Positions 1-9,467 of a stretch of 64,000 nt of DNA are shown here, in pieces. Origin of the DNA: Rhizobium leguminosarum (lineage in GTDB: Bacteria > Pseudomonadota > Alphaproteobacteria > Rhizobiales > Rhizobiaceae); NCBI RefSeq assembly GCF_001679785.1, contig NZ_CP016286.1, forward strand, positions 3,470,001 to 3,534,000. Reading direction: 5' to 3'. The stretch's first letter is position 1; each line of letters opens with the position of its first letter. Made by a program: the position numbers and the translations under genes. Below the pieces are notes generated by a model. That model did no database searches and had not been told where the DNA came from. It saw only the letters and a program-made list of their open reading frames with translations.

Positions 1-36
1 CTTGCCACGGCCCGTTCCGCCATGCTCTAAAACCCC

Positions 37-945
37 ATGGCCTTCACGCTTCGCCAGGTTCAATACTTCGTCGCCGTCGCTGAACAGGGTTCGGTGACGC
101 GAGCCGCGCAGAACCTTTCGATCTCGCAATCCTCGGTGACGGAAGCGCTGAAGGAGCTCGAAAGCGACCTCGGCGTCGAACTCTTCGAGCGCCATCCGCG
201 CGGCCTGACAATCACCCATAACGGACACCAGTTCTTGCGTCATGCGACGAAGATCCTGGCCTCCGTCTCCGACGCACGGACCAGCTTTTCCGGCCAGCAA
301 AGCGCGCTTTCCGGCACGCTGAACATCGGCGTCACCTCGCTTGTCGCCGGCTATGTGCTCTCCGATCTCCTGGCGCGATACCGTCGCGCCTGTCCCGGCA
401 TCGAGGTCAGCGCCATCGAGGACAATGGCGGTTACCTCGAACATCTCCTGGTCGGCGGCGAACTGGATGTCGCCGTGATGGTGATATCAAACCTGCGCGA
501 CCGCATGGCGCTGCAGGCGGAAATCCTCGAAACCTCGCCCTATCGACTATGGCTGCCGATGGGCCATCCGCTGGTGTCGGCCGACATCATCTCGGTCGCC
601 GACATCGCCCGCGAACCGCTGATCATGCTGACGGTCGACGAAATCGAGGAGAATACCGGCAAGCTGCTCTCAGCGCTCGGCGCCCGCCCGCATGTCGCCT
701 TCCGCACCCGCTCGGTGGAGGCGGTGCGCAGCCTGGTTGCAACAGGCGCCGGCGTAGCCCTGCTTCCCGATCTCGTCTACCGACCATGGTCGCTGGAAGG
801 CGACCGCATCGAGAGCCGCGACGTCTCGGGATCGCTGCCGGTCGTCCAGGTCGGCATGGTCTGGCGCAAGGGCTCCAGCCTGCCGCAGGCGGCGCGCGAT
901 TTCGTCGGCATCGCCGAAAGCTTGCGCTCCGGGCGTATCCGCTGA
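37..945 (+). CDS. LysR family transcriptional regulator
   Basis: 302-residue LysR-type regulator of normal family length. The N-terminal winged helix-turn-helix covers about residues 1-60 (LRQVQYFVAVAEQGSVTRAA, then SQSSVTEALKELE). The effector-binding periplasmic-protein-like domain covers about 90-295. It lies 113 bp upstream of and in the same direction as a polyamine-type ABC operon, so that operon is its most likely target (inference). A perfect 8-bp inverted repeat starts directly after its stop codon and could be its binding site. LysR genes are usually divergent from their target; here the arrangement is tandem. The effector cannot be told from sequence. Confidence 0.93.
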   Translation: MAFTLRQVQYFVAVAEQGSVTRAAQNLSISQSSVTEALKELESDLGVELFERHPRGLTITHNGHQFLRHATKILASVSDARTSFSGQQSALSGTLNIGVTSLVAGYVLSDLLARYRRACPGIEVSAIEDNGGYLEHLLVGGELDVAVMVISNLRDRMALQAEILETSPYRLWLPMGHPLVSADIISVADIAREPLIMLTVDEIEENTGKLLSALGARPHVAFRTRSVEAVRSLVATGAGVALLPDLVYRPWSLEGDRIESRDVSGSLPVVQVGMVWRKGSSLPQAARDFVGIAESLRSGRIR

Positions 946-962
946 TATCGGAATTTCCGATA
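946..962. promoter_or_regulatory. Palindrome, candidate LysR box
   Basis: TATCGGAA-t-TTCCGATA is a perfect 8-bp inverted repeat with a 1-base centre. It begins directly after the lysR stop and ends 96 bp before the binding-protein gene. LysR sites usually contain T-N11-A dyads and sit at about -65 of the target promoter, which fits the position. No U-tract follows, so a terminator is less likely. Confidence 0.4.
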
Positions 963-1058
963 CCGCCTTTCTGATAAATGAATTTGCGAAAGCGGCTTTT
1001 TCGCGTCACCTTTTCATCCGGGAACAAACCGCCACAAAAGTGGCAAACCGGGAGACGG

Positions 1059-2222
1059 ATGATGACGAATCTGTTGAAATCCTGCACGGCAGCGCTCGCC
1101 TGCCTGAGCTTCGCGACCCAGGGAATCGCCGCCGAACCGCTGAAGGCCTTGGGCAAGGGCGAAGGTGCGGTCAGCATCGTCGCCTGGGCCGGCTATATCG
1201 AACGCGGCGAAACCGACAAGAACTACGACTGGGTCACCGATTTCGAAAAGGAGACCGGCTGCAAGGTATCCGTCAAGACCGCCGCCACCTCCGATGAAAT
1301 GGTGTCGCTGATGAACGAAGGCGGCTTTGATCTCGTCACGGCATCGGGCGACGCCTCGCTCCGCCTCATCGCCGGCAAGCGTGTCCAGCCGATCAACACC
1401 GATCTGATCCCGAGCTTCAAGACCGTCGACGAGCGCCTGCAGAACGGACCGTGGTATACGGTCGGCGGCGTGCACTACGGCGTGCCCTATCTCTGGGGGC
1501 CGAACGTGCTGATGTACAATACCGATGCCTTCAAGGACAAGGCGCCGACCAGCTGGAACGTCGTCTTCGAGGAGCAGACACTGCCCGACGGCAAATCGAA
1601 CAAGGGCCGCGTCCAGGCCTATGACGGCGCGATCTACATCGCCGATGCCGCCATGTATCTGATGGCCCACAAGCCGGATCTCGGCATCAAGGACCCCTAC
1701 GAACTGACCGAGGACCAGTACAAGGCCGCCCTCGACCTGTTGCGCGGCCAGCGCAAGCTCGTCTCCCGCTACTGGCACGACGCGATGATCCAGATCGACG
1801 ACTTCAAGAACGAAGGCGTCGTCGCCTCCGGCTCCTGGCCTTTTCAGGTGAACCTGCTGCAGGCCGACAAGCAGAAGATTGCCTCCACCTTCCCGGATGA
1901 AGGCGTCACCGGCTGGGCCGACAGCACCATGCTGCACGCCGACAGTGAACATCCGAACTGCGCCTATATGTGGATGGAGCATTCGCTGAAGGCGAAGGTC
2001 CAGGGCGACGCCGCCGCCTGGTTCGGCGCCGTGCCCTCGGTTCCCGCCGCCTGCAAGGGCAACGAGCTGATGGGTGATAGCGGCTGCGCCACCAACGGCT
2101 TCGATCACTTCGACAAGATCAAGTTCTGGAAAACCCCGGTCGCCAAATGCACGACGCAGAGTGAATGCGTGCCCTATCATCGCTGGGTGTCGGATTATAT
2201 CGGCGTGATCGGCGGGCGATGA
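1059..2222 (+). CDS. ABC transporter substrate-binding protein, polyamine type (YdcS-like)
   Basis: About 387 residues with an N-terminal signal peptide (hydrophobic stretch ending near FATQGIAA), so a periplasmic receptor. It resembles the PotD/YdcS group of spermidine/putrescine-binding proteins. The reading frame is open from 978, but the in-frame ATG pair at 1059/1062 follows a GGAG and precedes a proper signal sequence, so the start is placed there. It is the first gene of an operon continuing with one ATPase, two permeases and an aminobutyraldehyde-type dehydrogenase, the gene order of E. coli ydcSTUVW. Substrate is inferred to be putrescine or a related polyamine. Confidence 0.9.
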   Translation: MMTNLLKSCTAALACLSFATQGIAAEPLKALGKGEGAVSIVAWAGYIERGETDKNYDWVTDFEKETGCKVSVKTAATSDEMVSLMNEGGFDLVTASGDASLRLIAGKRVQPINTDLIPSFKTVDERLQNGPWYTVGGVHYGVPYLWGPNVLMYNTDAFKDKAPTSWNVVFEEQTLPDGKSNKGRVQAYDGAIYIADAAMYLMAHKPDLGIKDPYELTEDQYKAALDLLRGQRKLVSRYWHDAMIQIDDFKNEGVVASGSWPFQVNLLQADKQKIASTFPDEGVTGWADSTMLHADSEHPNCAYMWMEHSLKAKVQGDAAAWFGAVPSVPAACKGNELMGDSGCATNGFDHFDKIKFWKTPVAKCTTQSECVPYHRWVSDYIGVIGGR

Positions 2223-2260
2223 ACCGGGCCGGTCCGCTGGGGTAAAGTCCCCCTCTCCAA

Positions 2261-2373
2261 CCCCTCCCCACAAGGGGGAGGGGCCTTGAGTGGCACCGCC
2301 GAATTCTGCCGAAACACCAAGGTATTTGCGAAAGGGTACGGCAGGTTAAGCCCCTCCCCCTTGTGGGGAGGGG
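2261..2373. repeat. Large inverted repeat between binding-protein and ATPase genes
   Basis: Positions 2261-2284 and 2350-2373 are perfect 24-bp inverted copies (core CCCCTCCCCACAAGGGGG), separated by 65 bp. Each arm is itself partly palindromic. The resulting hairpin would sit in the mRNA between the binding-protein and ATPase genes, where it could stabilise the upstream message or limit read-through. It resembles the short intergenic palindromes common in rhizobial genomes and was probably inserted. Confidence 0.75.
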
Positions 2374-2439
2374 TTTTGGGGCGGGGTCCTTGTTGGCCAA
2401 GACCGAGCCCTCTTTGAACACACAAGACCCGGAGCCCCC

Positions 2440-3426
2440 ATGACGTCAGCCGTCCGCTTCCAGCAGGTATCGCGCCATTTCGGCCAGGTTCGCGCCGTCG
2501 ACGGCGTCGATCTCGAGATCGCGCCCGGCGAATTCTTTGCCATGCTCGGGCCATCCGGCTCCGGCAAGACGACGTGCCTGCGATTGATCGCCGGCTTCGA
2601 ACAGCCGACCGGGGGCCATATCCAGATCTTCGGCGAGACGGCTGACGGCGTTCCGCCCTATCGCCGCAACGTCAACACCGTGTTCCAGGACTACGCGCTC
2701 TTTCCGCATCTCAATATCCTCGACAATGTTGCCTATGGGCTGATGGTCAAGGGCGTCGGCAAGGCGGAGCGGATGAAGGCGGCAGGCGATGCCCTCGAGC
2801 TCGTCAAGCTGCCGGGCTACGGCGCCCGCCGCCCCGGCCAGCTGTCCGGCGGTCAACGGCAGCGCGTGGCACTCGCTCGCGCGCTGGTCAACAAGCCGAA
2901 GGTGCTGTTGCTCGACGAGCCGCTCGGCGCGCTCGATCTGAAGCTGCGCGAGCAAATGCAGGAAGAATTGAAGAGCCTGCAGCGCGCGCTCGGCATCACC
3001 TTCGTCTTCGTCACCCACGATCAGGGCGAGGCGCTGTCCATGGCCGACCGCGTCGCCGTCTTCAACGATGGCAATATCGTCCAACAGGGCACGCCGCAGG
3101 ATATCTACCGCTGCCCGAAGACCCGTTTCGTCGCCGATTTCGTTGGCTCGTCGAACGTCATCGCGCCTGATCTGATGGCCTCGCTCGGCGGCGAGAAGCG
3201 CTGGGCGAGCCTGCGCCCCGAGGCGATCCGGCTGGCAAGCGACGGCGTCGAGGCAAAAGTCGAAAATGCAAGCTTCCTTGGCGCCGCCACGCGCCTCAGC
3301 GTCGATCTCAAGGGCAGCCGGCTGCACGTCATGCTGCCGGCGGGCGCGCCTGTGCCGGATCTCGGCGCCCGCATCCGCCTCGCCTGGCAGCCGGCCGATA
3401 TCCACTACATGGATGACGCGGCATGA
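2440..3426 (+). CDS. ABC transporter ATP-binding protein, polyamine type (PotA/YdcT-like)
   Basis: 328 residues. Walker A GPSGSGKTT at about 37-45, signature LSGGQRQR, Walker B VLLLDEPLGALD, H-loop THDQGEA, and a C-terminal TOBE-like domain from about residue 245. This is the nucleotide-binding subunit that would energise uptake by the two permeases that follow. The stop overlaps the start of the first permease by 4 bp (ATGA), so the genes are translationally coupled. Confidence 0.95.
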   Translation: MTSAVRFQQVSRHFGQVRAVDGVDLEIAPGEFFAMLGPSGSGKTTCLRLIAGFEQPTGGHIQIFGETADGVPPYRRNVNTVFQDYALFPHLNILDNVAYGLMVKGVGKAERMKAAGDALELVKLPGYGARRPGQLSGGQRQRVALARALVNKPKVLLLDEPLGALDLKLREQMQEELKSLQRALGITFVFVTHDQGEALSMADRVAVFNDGNIVQQGTPQDIYRCPKTRFVADFVGSSNVIAPDLMASLGGEKRWASLRPEAIRLASDGVEAKVENASFLGAATRLSVDLKGSRLHVMLPAGAPVPDLGARIRLAWQPADIHYMDDAA

Positions 3427-4385
3427 CGGCGCTCACCATCACAGGCGGCAAGACTTCGATCCTTCCGGGCCGCGGCGGTTTCTTCGGCCAACTGTCGGAT
3501 GCCTTCTGGCGGCACCCGAAGCTGCTGCTCTTCCTGATGCTGACACCGCCGCTGCTCTGGCTCGGCATCATCTATATCGGCTCATTGATCGCCCTGCTTC
3601 TGCAGAGCTTCTTCTCGATCGACGATTTCTCCGGGCTGGTGAATACCGAATTCACCCTCTCGACCTATGCCCAGCTGCTGAATCCTGCGAATTTCGATAT
3701 CATCATCCGTACCCTCGTGATGTCGGCGCTGGTCACCCTCGCTGCCGCCCTGATCGGCTTCCCGATCGCTTACTATGCGGCGCGTTATGCGCAAGGCAAA
3801 TGGAAGGCGCTCTTCTATCTCGGCGTCATGCTGCCGCTCTGGTCGAGCTATCTCGTCAAGATCTACGCCTGGAAGCTGATCCTCGCCAAGGAAGGCATCC
3901 TCACCTGGATCTTCGAGAAGCTCCATCTCTCCTGGCTGCTTGACGCGACCCTGAACCTGCCCATGATTGGCGGCAATTCGCTTTCGGTGAGTTACCTCGG
4001 CACCTTCATCGTCTTCGTCTATATCTGGCTTCCCTACATGATCCTGCCGACGCAGGCGGCCCTCGAGCGTGTGCCCGGCAACCTGATCGAGGCCTCGGCG
4101 GATCTCGGCGCCACGCCGCGCCAGACCTTCCGCACCGTGCTCCTGCCCTTAGCGCTCCCCGGCATCGTCGCTGGTTCGATCTTCACCTTCTCGCTGACAT
4201 TGGGTGATTACATCATCCCGCAGATCATCGGCTCGTCCAGGCTCTTCATCGGCCAGGCGGTCTATGCCCAGCAGGGAACGGCCGGCAATGTGCCGCTCGC
4301 CGCCGCCTTCTCCGTCGTGCCGATCGTCATCATGGCGCTTTATCTGTCGCTCGCCAGGAAATTGGGGGCTTTCGATGCGCTCTGA
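3423..4385 (+). CDS. ABC transporter permease, polyamine type (PotB/YdcU-like)
   Basis: 320-residue inner-membrane protein with about six predicted helices. The first is near residues 35-60. The cytoplasmic EAA loop that docks on the ATPase is visible as [16 protein letters not shown] at about 220. It starts inside the last codons of the ATPase gene and ends 11 bp inside the next permease gene, as expected for a heterodimeric transmembrane pair made in equal amounts. Confidence 0.94.
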   Translation: MTALTITGGKTSILPGRGGFFGQLSDAFWRHPKLLLFLMLTPPLLWLGIIYIGSLIALLLQSFFSIDDFSGLVNTEFTLSTYAQLLNPANFDIIIRTLVMSALVTLAAALIGFPIAYYAARYAQGKWKALFYLGVMLPLWSSYLVKIYAWKLILAKEGILTWIFEKLHLSWLLDATLNLPMIGGNSLSVSYLGTFIVFVYIWLPYMILPTQAALERVPGNLIEASADLGATPRQTFRTVLLPLALPGIVAGSIFTFSLTLGDYIIPQIIGSSRLFIGQAVYAQQGTAGNVPLAAAFSVVPIVIMALYLSLARKLGAFDAL

Positions 4386-5187
4386 CCTCAAGAGATCGCC
4401 GCTGCCCCTGAAAATCGCCGCAGCCGCCGGACTGCTCTTCCTGCACCTGCCGATCCTGCTGATCTTCGTCTATGCCTTCACGACGGAGGAAAAGAGCTAT
4501 CAATGGCCGCCGCCCGGGCTGACCCTGCAATGGTTTGCCGTCGCCTGGAACCGGCCGGACGTCTGGTCGGCGCTCAGCCTTTCCGTGCAGGTCGCCGTCA
4601 TCGCCACGGCGATCGCGCTGGTCCTCGGCACGCTCTGTGCGGCGGCCGTCAGCCAGACGAAGTTCTTCGGCCGCGAGGCGATCTCGCTGCTGGTCATCCT
4701 GCCGATCGCCCTTCCCGGCATCATCACCGGCATTGCGCTCCGATCCGCCTTCAGCCTGTTCGATATCCCGTTTTCGGTCTGGACCATCGTGCTCGGTCAC
4801 GCCACCTTCTGCGTCGCGGTCGTCTACAACAATGCGGTCGCCCGCTTCCGCCGCACCTCCGGCTCGCTGATCGAGGCCTCGATGGATCTCGGCGCTGACG
4901 GCTTTCAGACCTTCCGTCATGTCATCCTGCCGAATATCGGCACCGCCCTTCTTGCCGGCGGCATGCTTGCCTTCGCGCTTTCCTTCGACGAGGTCATCGT
5001 CACCACCTTCACCGGCGGCCAGCAATCGACCTTGCCGATCTGGATGCTCGAAGAACTCATCCGCCCGCGCCAGCGCCCTGTCACCAATGTGGTCGCTATG
5101 GTCGTGGTGCTCGTCACCTTCCTGCCGATCCTGGCAGCCTATTACCTCACCCGCGATGGCGACCAGATCGCCGGCGCCGGCAAATAA
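4375..5187 (+). CDS. ABC transporter permease, polyamine type (PotC/YdcV-like)
   Basis: 270 residues from the ATG at 4375. The frame is open further upstream (4204), but that part lies wholly inside the preceding permease and is a shadow. The EAA loop [16 protein letters not shown] is present, and the C-terminal region has the PotC-like pattern ([12 protein letters not shown]). It is the second half of the membrane channel and ends 12 bp before the dehydrogenase gene. Confidence 0.94.
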   Translation: MRSDLKRSPLPLKIAAAAGLLFLHLPILLIFVYAFTTEEKSYQWPPPGLTLQWFAVAWNRPDVWSALSLSVQVAVIATAIALVLGTLCAAAVSQTKFFGREAISLLVILPIALPGIITGIALRSAFSLFDIPFSVWTIVLGHATFCVAVVYNNAVARFRRTSGSLIEASMDLGADGFQTFRHVILPNIGTALLAGGMLAFALSFDEVIVTTFTGGQQSTLPIWMLEELIRPRQRPVTNVVAMVVVLVTFLPILAAYYLTRDGDQIAGAGK

Positions 5188-5199
5188 AGGGAGAACATC

Positions 5200-6627
5200 A
5201 TGGATATCCAAATGCTGATCGGTTCCCGCTTTGAAAAAGGCACGGAGACGGAAGAGCACATTCTGAACCCGAAGACGGGCGAGACGGTGATCGACCTTGC
5301 CGAAGCCTCGCTCTCCCAGGTCGACGCCGCCGTCGATGCCGCCGAAAAAGCCTTCACAAGCTGGTCGCAGACGACACCCGGCGAACGTTCCGGCTACCTG
5401 CTGAAGATCGCCGATGCGATCGAGAAGGATGCCGCCGGCTTCGCCACACTGGAGGCTTTGAATTGCGGCAAGCCGATCAATGCCGTGCTGAACGACGAGA
5501 TCCCGGCTATCGTCGATTGTTATCGCTTCTTCGCCGGCGCCGTGCGCAACCTGCACACACCGGCGGCCGGCGAATATCTGCCCGGCCACACCTCGATGAT
5601 CCGCCGCGATCCGATCGGCATTGTCGGCTCGATCGCGCCGTGGAACTATCCGCTGATGATGATGGCCTGGAAGCTGGCGCCAGCCATTGCCGGCGGCAAT
5701 ACCGTCGTCTTCAAGCCTTCGGAGCAGACGCCGCTGACGGCGTTGAAGATGGCGAAGCTGCTCTCCGAAATCCTTCCCGAAGGCGTCGTCAACGTCATCC
5801 TCGGCCGTGGTGAAAGTGTCGGCAACGCCCTGATTAATCACGCCAGGATCGGCATGGTCTCGATCACCGGCGATGTGGCAACCGGCAAGAAGGTGCTGCA
5901 GGCCGCGGCCAAGACGGTCAAGCGCACCCACCTGGAACTCGGCGGCAAGGCCCCGGTCATTGTCTTTGATGATGCCGATATCGATGCGGTCGTCGCAGGC
6001 ATCCGCACCTTCGGCTATTACAATGCCGGTCAGGACTGCACCGCTGCCTGCCGCATCTATGCCGATGCCAGGGTCTACGATAATTTTGTCGCCGATCTCT
6101 CCTCGGCCGTCTCGAGCATCCGCTTCAACCAGGCCGACGATACCGAAAACGAGATCGGTCCGCTGATCTCCAAGCGCCAGCGCGACCGCGTGGAAAGCTT
6201 CGTCGCCCGTGCTTCCGAACACAAGCACATGGAGATCACCGCCGGCGGCAAGGTTTCCGGCGACAAGGGCTTCTTCTTCACGCCGACTGTCATTGCGGGC
6301 GCCCTCCAGGACGATGAGATCGTCCGCCGCGAAGTCTTCGGCCCGGTCGTCTCGGTCACCCGCTTTTCCGATGCCGACGAAGCCGTTGCCTGGGCAAACG
6401 ACAGCGACTACGGCCTGGCCTCCTCCGTCTGGACCAAAGATATCGGCCGCGGCATGAAGACCGCCGCCCGCCTGCAATATGGCTGCACCTGGATCAACAC
6501 GCATTTCATGCTCACCAACGAGATGCCGCATGGCGGCCTCAAACAGTCAGGCTACGGCAAGGACATGTCGGTCTACGCGCTGGAGGATTATACCGCCGTA
6601 CGCCACGTGATGATCAATCACGGCTAA
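5200..6627 (+). CDS. Aldehyde dehydrogenase, gamma-aminobutyraldehyde dehydrogenase type
   Basis: 475 residues, close to E. coli YdcW/PatD (474). The catalytic cysteine is C280 in [10 protein letters not shown] and the general base is E246 in LELGGK, the same numbering as the E. coli enzyme. Such enzymes oxidise 4-aminobutyraldehyde, formed from putrescine, to GABA with NAD+. A good Shine-Dalgarno (AGGGAG) precedes the start, 12 bp after the permease stop. The position as the last gene of a polyamine importer operon supports this substrate; betaine-aldehyde-like substrates remain possible. Confidence 0.88.
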   Translation: MDIQMLIGSRFEKGTETEEHILNPKTGETVIDLAEASLSQVDAAVDAAEKAFTSWSQTTPGERSGYLLKIADAIEKDAAGFATLEALNCGKPINAVLNDEIPAIVDCYRFFAGAVRNLHTPAAGEYLPGHTSMIRRDPIGIVGSIAPWNYPLMMMAWKLAPAIAGGNTVVFKPSEQTPLTALKMAKLLSEILPEGVVNVILGRGESVGNALINHARIGMVSITGDVATGKKVLQAAAKTVKRTHLELGGKAPVIVFDDADIDAVVAGIRTFGYYNAGQDCTAACRIYADARVYDNFVADLSSAVSSIRFNQADDTENEIGPLISKRQRDRVESFVARASEHKHMEITAGGKVSGDKGFFFTPTVIAGALQDDEIVRREVFGPVVSVTRFSDADEAVAWANDSDYGLASSVWTKDIGRGMKTAARLQYGCTWINTHFMLTNEMPHGGLKQSGYGKDMSVYALEDYTAVRHVMINHG

Positions 6628-6777
6628 CCGGCGGGAAAGGCAAGGGTACGAAATTCGACGCAATGCCCATCGGTAGCACCGGGAGGGTGCTCCCTAGAGA
6701 TCGCCATTCCATTCAAGCGATCTGGAACATTTTCCCGGTTGCCGCGTCTTTCCCAAGCAAACGCAAAGGATGATGTC

Positions 6778-6951
6778 ATGCTGAAATGGGCTCTGATATT
6801 TTTGGTGATTTCAATCATCGCCGGCTTCTTCGGTTTCTCAGGCGTCTCCGCAGCGACTGCGACGATCGCACGCGTTCTCTTCGGCATCGCGCTGGTAATC
6901 TTCCTGATCTTCCTTGTGCTTGCGCTGATGGCCGGCCAAGCGATTTTGTGA
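6778..6951 (+). CDS. DUF1328 small membrane protein
   Basis: 57 residues with two hydrophobic helices ([19 protein letters not shown] and a second at about 30-52). This size and pattern match the DUF1328/YtjA family of unknown function. The frame is open from 6739, but ATG 6778 gives the conserved MLKWA start; the Shine-Dalgarno (AAAGGATG) is reasonable. It stands alone, downstream of the aldehyde dehydrogenase. It is too small for most gene finders' cut-offs but looks real. Confidence 0.85.
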   Translation: MLKWALIFLVISIIAGFFGFSGVSAATATIARVLFGIALVIFLIFLVLALMAGQAIL

Positions 6952-6980
6952 GCCGTTGCGAACCGCGGCGCGCAGCCTGA

Positions 6981-7026
6981 AGCATGTCGCGCAAAACTGT
7001 GGGGCGGTTTTGCGAACACGACATGT
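6981..7026. repeat. Intergenic palindromic repeat, copy A
   Basis: Nested dyads: CATGTCG (6983-6989) pairs with CGACATG (7019-7025), and CGCAAAAC (6990-6997) pairs with GTTTTGCG (7007-7014). It shares layout and sequence with a copy at 16060 and layout with copies at 35137, 42692 and 59307. It lies 29 bp after the DUF1328 stop. Confidence 0.7.
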
Positions 7027-7244
7027 GGAAAGTGAAGACCTGAACGTCGCAAGCGAGTGTAAGAGATCGCGACGCTTTTTCGGCCCTTTTCGACACACAA
7101 ATCAGAGAGGTGGAGATAGGCGGCGCGGCCCCTCGCCCTTCTACTCGGCCTTCCGGTAACGGGTGGCGCCCCGTTTGATCCCGGATATTCCATATGCCAT
7201 CGTCATTCGTTCTCTCGCCAAGGTAACCTGACCGCGGTGCATAT

Positions 7245-7688
7245 TCACGACAAGACCGCCCGGAGCCAGGGATGCATGCCGGTCCGCTTTCTCAGCAGCC
7301 TGTCGATCGATATCGATCCCGCACCCGAAGCCGCGAGCACGAACATGCCGCCGGCAATCGCCAGGTCCTTCTCGAAATGCAACAACTCGTTCTGGCTCGC
7401 AAAATTCGTGTGGAAGAGCAAGGCGGTCGCCAGGCAGAAAAGTGCCAGTGCCAGTGCGCCAAGCCGGCTGAAGAAGCCTGTCGCGATAGAAAGGCCGGCG
7501 CCGATCTGAAGGGCAATGGTGGCAAGCGCGACCGGCGCCGATAACCCCAGTTTTGCGAAAATGTCGATGGTCGCCGTGATATCTGCCGCGAGCGACCAAC
7601 CTTCGTGCAGGAAGATCAGCGACAGCAGAAGCCTGCCGAGGAGGAGAATGAGATCGGCCAGTCGGGGCCGGCTTGAGGCGCTTTCCAT
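7245..7688 (-). CDS. DoxX family membrane protein
   Basis: 147 residues with four hydrophobic segments and the DoxX-type start (LGRLLLSLIFLHEGW, then GLSAPVALATIALQIGAGL). The family is linked to respiratory or redox functions, but this member's role is unknown. The frame is open to 7814, but that N-terminus overlaps the next gene and has no membrane pattern. The ATG at 7688 (or 7691) follows a GGAGGG and is preferred. A second DoxX protein is at 42843. Confidence 0.8.
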   Translation of the reverse strand: MESASSRPRLADLILLLGRLLLSLIFLHEGWSLAADITATIDIFAKLGLSAPVALATIALQIGAGLSIATGFFSRLGALALALFCLATALLFHTNFASQNELLHFEKDLAIAGGMFVLAASGAGSISIDRLLRKRTGMHPWLRAVLS

Positions 7689-7740
7689 CATACCCTCCGG
7701 CTTGAAGAGCAGGTGGTTAGCCCGCTCATGGCAAGGCGCA

Positions 7741-8409
7741 TTATAGCAGGCTCGCCCCGACATTGATCGCAAGTGCCAGGATCGTCGTGTTGAACAGGAA
7801 CGACAGCACGGCATGCAGCAGCGTCAACTTGCGCATGCTGGTCGAACTGACCGCGACATCCGCCGTCTGCGCGGCAACGCCGATGGTGAAAGAGAAATAG
7901 AGGAAATCCCAATAGCCGGGCTCTTCGATCCCGTCGGGAAAGTTGAGACCGCCCTCCTCGTCCGCCCCGCCATAGAAATAATGGGCATAGTGGATGGTGA
8001 AGAGTGTGTGCAGGAAGATCCAGGAGATCAGGATCGTCAGAACCGCGACACCTGCCCGCGCCAACGCGACGTCAGGCGCCGCCTCCTTGATCGAATGAAG
8101 CTCGAGGCCGATCCCGGCGATGCTGGCAAGTGCGGCACCGATCGAAAGAGCCAGCAGGACGGTGTCGGAGAAATCGAGATCCGCCGAGCGTTTCCGGATG
8201 CCTTCAACCGTCGCCCGCAGCATCTTGCGCCAGCTGAGCGCGACAAAAACGCCGGCGCTGACATTCCAGCCGAACAAGATGTTGCCGGCGCTGACTTCAC
8301 GCGAGGTCACAGCCAAGAAGCCCACCAGTCCGGCGAGAACGGCGATGATGAAGCTCGCATGCTTATAGGCATATGCCGCAAGCGAATTTGCCCGTTCCTC
8401 ATCCGCCAT
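7741..8409 (-). CDS. DUF1345 membrane protein
   Basis: About 222 residues with five to six transmembrane segments and the DUF1345 signature near the C-terminus (DFLYFSFTIGVAAQTADV). The function of the family is unknown; the segment resembles the pore region of ion channels, which is only a resemblance. An ATG 18 bp upstream (8427) is also possible; 8409 has a GGAG at better spacing. It lies downstream of transaldolase beyond a terminator, so it is probably a separate unit. Confidence 0.85.
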   Translation of the reverse strand: MADEERANSLAAYAYKHASFIIAVLAGLVGFLAVTSREVSAGNILFGWNVSAGVFVALSWRKMLRATVEGIRKRSADLDFSDTVLLALSIGAALASIAGIGLELHSIKEAAPDVALARAGVAVLTILISWIFLHTLFTIHYAHYFYGGADEEGGLNFPDGIEEPGYWDFLYFSFTIGVAAQTADVAVSSTSMRKLTLLHAVLSFLFNTTILALAINVGASLL

Positions 8410-8447
8410 TTCGGTCTCCGACAGCATATGCCCTTGATAACAGCATG

Positions 8448-8482
8448 AAAAAGGCGCGCCTGCCAGCCGGCAGCCGCGCCTT
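8448..8482 (-). terminator. Rho-independent terminator of tal
   Basis: Read on the minus strand, AAGGCGCG pairs with CGCGCCTT around an inner CTGCC/GGCAG dyad, directly followed by TTTTT. It begins 20 bp after the transaldolase stop. Confidence 0.85.
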
Positions 8483-8501
8483 CGATAGTGGCCGGGCCTT
8501 A

Positions 8502-9467
8502 TCAGGCGGCGGCGAGCTGCAGTTCCTTCTGCACCATGGTGCGCAGCGTTCCGAGATCCTTGGCGAAGGCGCGGATGCCTTCGGCGAGTTTTTCCGTCGC
8601 CATCGCGTCTTCGTTCATCATCCAGCGGAAGGTCTTCTCGTCGACCGAGACCTTCGGGTCCGGCTTGCGGCTCTCCGGCGAGAGCTTGCGCTCCAGCTTG
8701 CCTTCATCCTTGGCCAGCTCGTCGAGCAGGTTCGGGCTGATGGTCAGGCGGTCGCAGCCGGCAAGTGCTTCGATTTCGCCGGCGCTGCGGAAGGAGGCGC
8801 CCATGACGATCGTCTTGATGTCGTTCGCCTTGTAGTAGTTGTAGATTTCACGGACGGAGATGACGCCCGGATCTTCCTCGGCCGTGTAGTCCTTGCCGGT
8901 CGACTTCTTGTACCAGTCGAGGATGCGGCCGACGAAGGGCGAGATCAGGAACACTTTGGCGTCGGCGCAAGCGATCGCCTGGGCCTTGCTGAAAAGAAGC
9001 GTCAGGTTGCAGTCAATGCCTTCCTTCTGCAGCACTTCCGCGGCGCGGATGCCTTCCCAGGTGGAAGCGAGCTTGATGAGGATTCGGTCCTGGCCGATGC
9101 CGCGATCCTTGTAGGCGGCAATGATTGCGCGCGCCTTGGCAAGCGAAGCCTCGGTATCGAAGGAAAGATCGGCGTCGACTTCGGTCGAGACGCGGCCCGG
9201 GACGAGCTTCACCAGGGCTGCGCCGACGGAGATGGCGAGACGATCGGCGACGGCGGAAGAAACGGCTTCGGGATTGCCGCCCTGCTTTTTGCCCCAGGCG
9301 ACGGCTTCCTTGATGGCGTCGGCGAACATCGGCGTGCCGAGAGCCTTGAGCACGATGCTCGGGTTCGTCGTGCAATCGACCGGCTTCAGGCGGGCGACGG
9401 CTTCGATGTCGCCGGTATCGGCGACCACGGTGGTAATCTCGCGAAGTTGGTCAAGCTTGGATGTCAT
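8502..9467 (-). CDS. tal: Transaldolase
   Basis: 321 residues. It transfers a dihydroxyacetone unit between sugar phosphates in the non-oxidative pentose phosphate pathway (sedoheptulose-7-P plus glyceraldehyde-3-P to erythrose-4-P plus fructose-6-P). The Schiff-base lysine is K132 in RILIKLAST, the same number as in E. coli TalB, and the N-terminus [12 protein letters not shown] is diagnostic. The start is ATG 9467; the frame is open two codons further through a TTG. It is monocistronic with its own terminator, and a 426-bp regulatory gap lies upstream. Confidence 0.98.
   Translation of the reverse strand: MTSKLDQLREITTVVADTGDIEAVARLKPVDCTTNPSIVLKALGTPMFADAIKEAVAWGKKQGGNPEAVSSAVADRLAISVGAALVKLVPGRVSTEVDADLSFDTEASLAKARAIIAAYKDRGIGQDRILIKLASTWEGIRAAEVLQKEGIDCNLTLLFSKAQAIACADAKVFLISPFVGRILDWYKKSTGKDYTAEEDPGVISVREIYNYYKANDIKTIVMGASFRSAGEIEALAGCDRLTISPNLLDELAKDEGKLERKLSPESRKPDPKVSVDEKTFRWMMNEDAMATEKLAEGIRAFAKDLGTLRTMVQKELQLAAA

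Noticed and set aside
4330..6531. 733-codon open frame antisense to permease and aldehyde dehydrogenase genes
   Set aside because: It mirrors real genes with complete catalytic motifs on the plus strand. Long antisense frames are expected in high-GC DNA, and it has no ribosome site or family motif.
6674..6690. AGCACC-gggag-GGTGCT hairpin after the aldehyde dehydrogenase gene
   Set aside because: The stem is only 6 bp and no U-tract follows; not reported as a terminator.
7141..7206. 21-codon minus-strand ORF downstream of the DoxX gene (MTMAYGISGIKRG...)
   Set aside because: The ribosome site is weak, no homology is recognised and the position between a repeat and DoxX gives no support. It cannot be separated from chance.
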